Positions 7,019-11,007 of a stretch of DNA of 11,007 nucleotides are shown piece by piece. The stretch comes from Anaerolineae bacterium. Its GTDB lineage: Bacteria > Chloroflexota > Anaerolineae > Promineifilales > Promineifilaceae. Each line of letters starts with the position of its first letter. Within the stretch, counting starts at the first letter, position 1. Location of the stretch: the NCBI GenBank assembly GCA_028277515.1, contig JANQGC010000213.1, positions 1 to 11,007 on the forward strand, in the 5' to 3' direction. The notes beneath the pieces were generated by a model that was not told the origin of the DNA, made no database searches, and saw only the letters and a list, made by a program, of their open reading frames with translations. Position numbers and translations under genes: made by a program.

Positions 7019-7956
7019 GGGAGAATGGAAATTTTGATGTCGTGTTTGCCCAATACAGTTTTGATTTCAGCCACAGTGGGCAATTGGTGGCCGGTGCCGA
7101 CTTTTTGCACTTTGGCCGCGCCGGTGGCGTTGGCCAGGTTGGCCAGGTCCGGCAGGGAAAACCCGTTGAGTATGGCGTAAATGACGGCCGCGGCCATACT
7201 GTCTCCGGCCCCGGTGGCATCGACGGTCTGGACCGGCAGGCCGGGAACGGAAAGCGTTTCCTCGGTGGTTACAAAAATAGCTCCCTCGGCCCCCTTTTTG
7301 ATAACGACCAGTTGACGGCCGTTTTGCACCAACTGCTGTGCCCCATCAATGGCATTATCTATTTCTAAGAGCTTTTGTATTTCGCTTTCTGTTCCCAGGA
7401 CGATTGATGCCAAATCGGCCGCCTCCCTATGCCAGGTGTTGTCCTGGCGCGGGTTGCCCGGCCCGGGATCGAAGAAGATGGGCACGCCCGCCTCATGAGC
7501 GATGTTTAGCGCGGCTATATTGACCTTGGCCACCGCCTCATATTCGATCCAGCCATCGACAAACACGGTCTGGGCATTGGATAGAAGGGGCGGCCAGGAT
7601 GAGGGCAGTTGCTCGATCTGCGGTTGGCCGGGATAGCCGAGGTAGGCCGGCTCGCTTCCCGGATCGACGAGGACCCCGGCAACGGGAGTAGTCAGGTTGC
7701 GGTTGATCCGGATGTGATCCGTGTTGATGTTTTCGCGGGACAGGCCGGCCAGAAGGAGACGGCCGAAATTGTCATCACCGATTTCCCCCAAACAGGCTGT
7801 TTCCAGGTCGAAGCGGGAAGCCATAATGGCTACATTGCACGCCCCGCCGGGGCCGATGTCGATGTGGGAGACGCCTTGCAGATCCTGGGCCTGGACAGGG
7901 AACTGGTCGATATAGAGCAGCAGGTCGATGATGAGATTTCCTAGAGTATAGATCAT
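7015..7956 (-). CDS. PfkB-family carbohydrate/nucleoside kinase
   Basis: This 313-residue protein has the length and both signatures of the ribokinase/PfkB superfamily. The N-terminal strand is GNLIIDLL (6-13). The first signature is IGPGGACNVA (34-43), where the glycines shape the substrate pocket. The second is DATGAGDSMAA (246-256), whose GAGD forms the anion hole with Asp252 as the likely catalytic base. It should phosphorylate a sugar, nucleoside or vitamin-like alcohol in the cytosol using ATP. The exact substrate cannot be told. It lies 103 bp downstream of the ECF ATPase on the same strand and probably acts on the imported compound. ATG 7956 follows AGGA at 7962-7965 with 5-nt spacing. 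The TAG stop lies inside the inverted-repeat element, so the last residues may have been altered by its arrival. Confidence 0.9.
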   Translation of the reverse strand: MIYTLGNLIIDLLLYIDQFPVQAQDLQGVSHIDIGPGGACNVAIMASRFDLETACLGEIGDDNFGRLLLAGLSRENINTDHIRINRNLTTPVAGVLVDPGSEPAYLGYPGQPQIEQLPSSWPPLLSNAQTVFVDGWIEYEAVAKVNIAALNIAHEAGVPIFFDPGPGNPRQDNTWHREAADLASIVLGTESEIQKLLEIDNAIDGAQQLVQNGRQLVVIKKGAEGAIFVTTEETLSVPGLPVQTVDATGAGDSMAAAVIYAILNGFSLPDLANLANATGAAKVQKVGTGHQLPTVAEIKTVLGKHDIKISILP

Positions 7957-7961
7957 GGGTT

Positions 7962-7965
7962 TCCT
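7962..7965 (-). promoter_or_regulatory. Shine-Dalgarno site of the PfkB kinase
   Basis: Minus-strand AGGA lies 5 nt before ATG 7956 and supports that start. Confidence 0.6.
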
Positions 7966-7995
7966 ACAGGTTATTTACATTCAATTATCCTATAT

Positions 7996-8055
7996 AAGTG
8001 ACAGTCACTTTACTGCCTGTAATGCTGCCCAAATATTGACCAAAGTGACTGTCAC
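7996..8055. promoter_or_regulatory. Paired GTGAC-N-GTCAC dyads upstream of the kinase (operator or dispersed palindrome)
   Basis: AAGTGACAGTCACTT (7996-8010) is a dyad with 7-bp arms and one central base. A second dyad, AAAGTGACTGTCAC, lies at 8042-8055. The 14-mers 7998-8011 and 8042-8055 are also exact reverse complements, 30 nt apart, so the region can form either two small dyads or one long hairpin. On the minus strand the kinase-proximal dyad abuts the AT-rich TATATAGGATAAT, a possible -10 region, which would suit repression of an internal promoter. No T-run follows on the minus strand. Confidence 0.5.
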
Positions 8056-8059
8056 ATTT

Positions 8060-8869
8060 TTAATTTCGTTTTTTTCTCAACACCTGCATAAACGATTCAA
8101 GATCAATCACATTTTCCGGTAAATTAAGAGCCTCGGCCAGACGAACGATTTGCGGCGGTTCGACATGGGCCTGGGCCAGCAATTCTTTCTTACTGAAAAC
8201 TTCAGGAGAAGGGCCGTCGGCAATGATCCGGCCCCTGGACATGAGCAAGATCCGGCCGAAATTGTTGGCGCAAAAGTCGATGTTATGTGATATGGCGATG
8301 ACGGTTCGGCCGTCGGCATTGAGCCGGGCGATGATTTCTTCTAATCGCCGAATACCTCCCGCGTCCTGGCCGATGGTTGGCTCGTCGATCACGATCACCG
8401 GCGCATTAAGTGCCAGGGTGGCAGCTAAGGCGACCATGCGCCGTTGGGCATGGGGCAGGTCGTGTAGGTGGGTCTGGGCCTGATCGCCTAATCCGGTGAT
8501 TTGCAGGGCGCTGTTGACGGCCAATCGAACTTCCTCCTCTGAATAGCCCAACTGCTCAGGGCCAAAGGCCACTTCAGCAGCAACAGAGCGTTTGAACAAC
8601 TGGTCGTCCGGATTCTGGAAGGCGAAGGCCACACGATGGGCAAGCTGCGCGGCCGAAAAGTCACGCGTGTCCCAACCACCGACGCTGACCCTTCCTTCTG
8701 TTGGATGGAGCAGGCCGTTAAAATGCTTAACCAGCGTCGATTTCCCCGCGCCATTTTCGCCAATAATGGCGACGGTTTCGCCGCTTTTTATGGTCACACT
8801 GATCTCGCGCAGGGCGGTGACTTGCGGGGAGTAGGAGAATGTGACGTTGTCAACGACGATATCAATCAT
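8060..8869 (-). CDS. ECF transporter ATP-binding subunit 2 (EcfA/CbiO-like) with altered signature motif
   Basis: This is a 269-residue ABC ATPase of the energy-coupling-factor type. It shows Walker A GENGAGKST (37-45), Q-loop FQNPDDQLF with Gln85, Walker B VIVIDEPT (158-165), D-loop region GQD (167-169) and switch His195. The ABC signature, normally LSGGQ, reads LPHAQ (138-142), missing the Ser and Gly residues that contact the gamma-phosphate of the ATP held by the partner. It should pair with the upstream ATPase and power EcfT. Its ATG overlaps the partner's TGA in an ATGA (8866-8869), which implies translational coupling and a 1:1 dimer. A basic KKR tail ends the protein. Confidence 0.92.
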   Translation of the reverse strand: MIDIVVDNVTFSYSPQVTALREISVTIKSGETVAIIGENGAGKSTLVKHFNGLLHPTEGRVSVGGWDTRDFSAAQLAHRVAFAFQNPDDQLFKRSVAAEVAFGPEQLGYSEEEVRLAVNSALQITGLGDQAQTHLHDLPHAQRRMVALAATLALNAPVIVIDEPTIGQDAGGIRRLEEIIARLNADGRTVIAISHNIDFCANNFGRILLMSRGRIIADGPSPEVFSKKELLAQAHVEPPQIVRLAEALNLPENVIDLESFMQVLRKKRN

Positions 8870-9735
8870 GATTTGAAAAATTCGATGGCCTGGGACAACG
8901 TGACGGGAAGCGGTTGCTCGTTGTTGACTAAGCCCTGCGAAGCGGCCTGGCGAGCAGCAACGGTGTAGGCGGTGTTGCCCACGCCTAATTCAACCAGGGA
9001 TTCATCAGAGAGCACCTGCCGGGGTGGGCCATCCTTGATGATACGCCCATGATCCATAACCAACACACGGTCGGCGAAAGTGGCGATCCATTCCAGTTCG
9101 TGTTCGATCAGAACGACAGTGATCGCTTGTTCGGCCGTTAAGCGGTCCAACACGGCGAACACCTCTTTTTTGCCGCTGGGGTCTAGCTGTGAGGTCGGTT
9201 CATCAAGCACCAACAGGCGCGGCCGCATGACCAGCATGGAGGCCAGGGCCAACCGCTGCTGCTGCCCGCCGGATAGGGCATAAGGGCTGCGTTGGGCGAC
9301 ATCGGAAAGGCTGGTCACCTCTAAAATGCGCGCTACATGTTCATGCATTTCCAGGCGGGGCACGCCCATGTTCTCTAACCCGAAGGCGACTTCTTCTTCT
9401 ACAGTGAAGCGCGCGCCGGATATCTGGTTGAAGGGATTGGAAAAGACCAGACCCACCCGCCCGGCAATTTCACCCATGCTGCTTTGGGGGAGACTCAAGC
9501 CATCAACGACGATGTCACCGCGCAGGGTTCCTTGAAAATGGTGGGGAACAAAGCCGCTCAGGATATAGCTCAATGTCGTTTTGCCTGCCCCGTTTGGTCC
9601 GGTGACGGCTAAAAACTGTCCCTGGGGCATGGAAAGGGAGACCTTGCGCAGGGCCGGTGATGTGGCCTGGGGATAGGCGTAAGAGACTTCTTTTAAATCG
9701 ATTATTGATTCTTCCACTGATGTCATCCGTGACAC
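8866..9735 (-). CDS. ECF transporter ATP-binding subunit 1 (EcfA/CbiO-like) with Ser in the Q-loop
   Basis: This is an ABC ATPase of 289 residues from GTG 9735, or 286 from ATG 9726. The ATG may be the truer start; neither has a clear ribosome site. Numbered from the GTG, it has Walker A GPNGAGKTT (46-54), a perfect LSGGQQQR signature (154-161), Walker B LLVLDEPT (174-181) and switch His212. The Q-loop reads VFSNPFNQ, with Ser99 in place of the usual Gln that links the nucleotide site to the membrane subunit. The C-terminal extension (~240-289) fits EcfA regulatory tails. It is separated from the EcfT gene by 193 bp holding a palindromic repeat, and it overlaps the next ATPase gene by 4 bp. 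Confidence 0.92.
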   Translation of the reverse strand: MSRMTSVEESIIDLKEVSYAYPQATSPALRKVSLSMPQGQFLAVTGPNGAGKTTLSYILSGFVPHHFQGTLRGDIVVDGLSLPQSSMGEIAGRVGLVFSNPFNQISGARFTVEEEVAFGLENMGVPRLEMHEHVARILEVTSLSDVAQRSPYALSGGQQQRLALASMLVMRPRLLVLDEPTSQLDPSGKKEVFAVLDRLTAEQAITVVLIEHELEWIATFADRVLVMDHGRIIKDGPPRQVLSDESLVELGVGNTAYTVAARQAASQGLVNNEQPLPVTLSQAIEFFKS

Positions 9736-9928
9736 AGATTTTTTAGAGTTATTTCCGATATTGCATTAATTGATATGAATTCATTAAGCAAATATCCGAA
9801 AGATTTGTCAATTTTTGATTTCTTGTACCTCTGGAAATCTCACAGAAAAAAATTGACAAATCTAATGCAATTCAATTGATGACCCAACCATTAGAATGGG
9901 TTTCTGTGAAATCCGTGTCATCTGTGGA
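9736..9928. other. Intra-operon spacer with palindromes
   Basis: The spacer lies between EcfT and ATPase 1, both on the minus strand. It holds the 74-bp repeat copy, an EcoRI-type palindrome ATGAATTCAT (9775-9784) inside TTGCATTAAT/ATTAAGCAA arms, and the phrase ATCCGTGTCATCTGTGG (9911-9927) next to the EcfT stop. No gene fits here. Confidence 0.65.
9791..9864. repeat. 74-bp palindromic dispersed repeat, copy 2
   Basis: The arms 9801-9816 and 9848-9863 are the same exact 16-bp inverted pair as in copy 1, with a 31-nt loop. The flanks extend the symmetry: TGAATTCATTA (9776-9786) against AATGCAATTCA (9864-9874). It lies inside the ECF operon, so it would be transcribed and could fold into an RNA hairpin between the two coding regions. 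Confidence 0.8.
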
Positions 9929-10711
9929 TCATCTCACCAATGGCCAAAGCAACCGCAGCAGAATTAACACGACACCTAAAATAAGCAGCAGCCAACGCAG
10001 CACTTTTTCCCAAGTGTGGTCAGCGACGGCGCGGAAAAAACTCTTTTTATGGCTGCTGCTGAAGCCGCGTGCTTCCAGGGCGATGGCTCGTTCGTCAACG
10101 TCGACGATGCTGCCCAGGACCAGCGGTTCGACCAGGGGGATTAAGGACTTGATGCGCAGCCAAAGATTTCCTTCCGTTTCCAGGCCGCGTGAGCGTTGGG
10201 CATCGCGGATTTTGCTGGCGCGGGTTTGCAGTCCGGGAATAAGCTGAATCGTGGAAAGGATGATATAGGTCAGGCTGTTGGGGACGCCCCGTTCTTCCAG
10301 GGTGATCATCAGGTCGTCCGGTGGCGTCGAAAGAGAAAAAAGAAGAAAACCGCCCATGATGGCCAGCAACCGGCCGGTGATGCGCGTGGCAAAGAGCAAC
10401 CCTTCAGCTTTCAGTGATAATGGTCCAAGGGTGTAAATAGGGGTTCCCCCGGTCCAAAACAGACCCTGGATCAGGAACATGGAAATGGCGAAGGGCAGGA
10501 TGATTTTCCACAAGGCGCTCCATAACGGCCGTAAAATGCCGCCCCAAAGCGCCAGGGGGATCACACCCAGCAGGAATACCAGGTAGACTGGCCAGACGCC
10601 GGGCGCGATCAAGGCCAGGATGATTAAAAACAAGGTGACCACCAGCTTGGTCAGCGGGTTGAGCCGCTGCAAGCCGCGGTCATTGTCGATGTAAAGCGTT
10701 CCTGCGGCCAA
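9929..10711 (-). CDS. ECF transporter transmembrane subunit EcfT (CbiQ family)
   Basis: This 260-residue integral membrane protein has the family layout. A short N-terminus with LYIDNDRGLQRLNPLTK (6-22) leads into hydrophobic helices at about 22-56, 67-86, 108-128 and 145-160. A long cytosolic stretch follows with the two X-R-G coupling motifs, SRG (174-176) in AQRSRGLE and ARG (214-216) in ALEARGF, and then a last helix at about 240-258. In ECF transporters these motifs dock into the ATPases and pass on the ATP-driven movement that topples the S component. The start is TTG 10711, because an in-frame TAA, the stop of the upstream gene, lies only 6 nt before it and no nearby ATG fits. The short gap suggests translational coupling with the S component. 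Confidence 0.92.
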   Translation of the reverse strand: MAAGTLYIDNDRGLQRLNPLTKLVVTLFLIILALIAPGVWPVYLVFLLGVIPLALWGGILRPLWSALWKIILPFAISMFLIQGLFWTGGTPIYTLGPLSLKAEGLLFATRITGRLLAIMGGFLLFSLSTPPDDLMITLEERGVPNSLTYIILSTIQLIPGLQTRASKIRDAQRSRGLETEGNLWLRIKSLIPLVEPLVLGSIVDVDERAIALEARGFSSSHKKSFFRAVADHTWEKVLRWLLLILGVVLILLRLLWPLVR

Positions 10712-10717
10712 AGATGG

Positions 10718-11007
10718 TTAACGTTCGCTTTCCAGCATGCTGTCTAAGTCAATTTCCGTCTCTTCCATCACATTTTCTGAGCGGGAGAAGCGGGTGAGCA
10801 GGGTGGAGGGCAACGCTTTGATGATCAACATGACAATCAGGAAGGAGAGAGTTTTGTCGATCAAGTCGGTGATTAAGCCCTGGCCTAAGGCAGCTTCGAG
10901 AATGCCGGCTCCGGTCGCGCGGAACATGCCCACGATCAGATCGGTTCCTGCGCCGGTGACACCGCCAAACAAGTAAGCAGTGATTGGCGCCGAAAGCAAG
11001 GCAGCTA
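10718..11007 (-). CDS. ECF transporter S component (substrate-binding membrane subunit), C-terminal part
   Basis: The frame is open to the right edge and gives the last 95 or so residues. The apparent TTG start near 10999 is internal, because the frame continues beyond it. Visible are a hydrophobic segment with ITAYLFGGVTGAGTD, ATGAGILEAALGQGL, and a final membrane helix TLSFLIVMLIIKALPS. An acidic cytosolic tail ends ESER. The GGVTG..GTD and DKT segments resemble S components of Chloroflexota ECF operons that have their own EcfT and ATPases. The S subunit sets substrate specificity, but the part seen does not reveal the ligand. Confidence 0.8.
   Translation of the reverse strand, partial: AALLSAPITAYLFGGVTGAGTDLIVGMFRATGAGILEAALGQGLITDLIDKTLSFLIVMLIIKALPSTLLTRFSRSENVMEETEIDLDSMLESER

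Noticed and set aside
6889..7368. A 159-codon plus-strand frame
   Set aside because: It is antisense to the PfkB kinase, whose signatures are intact, and its start lies in the inverted-repeat element.

Overview
The window looks like a chromosomal segment of a Chloroflexota bacterium, probably of the Anaerolineae/Caldilineae type. This is an inference from protein style: a giant secreted CSLREA/beta-helix protein ending in an IGAYE-type motif, prealbumin-like and NHL modules, an ECF transporter of the GGVTG type, and intergenic spacers full of short dispersed repeats. No rRNA, tRNA, CRISPR array, transposase or phage gene was seen. All the main genes except one reductase lie on the minus strand.

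Region 1 (1-5617, minus) is one uninterrupted frame of more than 1,870 codons that leaves the window at its left edge. It encodes a secreted surface protein: a signal peptide, a CSLREA start, a Gly/Asp-rich parallel beta-helix of about 730 residues, then an unusual series in which NHL beta-propellers appear to be inserted inside prealbumin-like domains, three times in a row. The third copy is cut by the window edge.

Region 2 (5618-7014) is a repeat-rich spacer holding a small plus-strand cassette: a decayed YdeI/OmpD-associated-like gene that overlaps an intact dihydrofolate-reductase-family (RibD C-terminal-like) gene. Period-six repeats lie on both sides of the cassette, in opposite orientation. 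To its right is a 157-bp element of nested inverted repeats that supplies the stop codon of the next gene.

Region 3 (7015-11007, minus) reads as one operon in the order S component (partial), EcfT, EcfA-type ATPase 1, EcfA-type ATPase 2, PfkB-family sugar/nucleoside kinase. Together they suggest high-affinity uptake of a small metabolite followed by its phosphorylation; the substrate cannot be read from the sequence. The two ATPases overlap by 4 bp. ATPase 1 lacks the Q-loop glutamine and ATPase 2 lacks the LSGGQ signature, so both defects map to the same composite ATP site. A 74-bp palindromic repeat sits inside the operon, between EcfT and ATPase 1, and has a close relative upstream of the giant surface protein gene. 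A pair of GTGAC-N-GTCAC dyads precedes the kinase.
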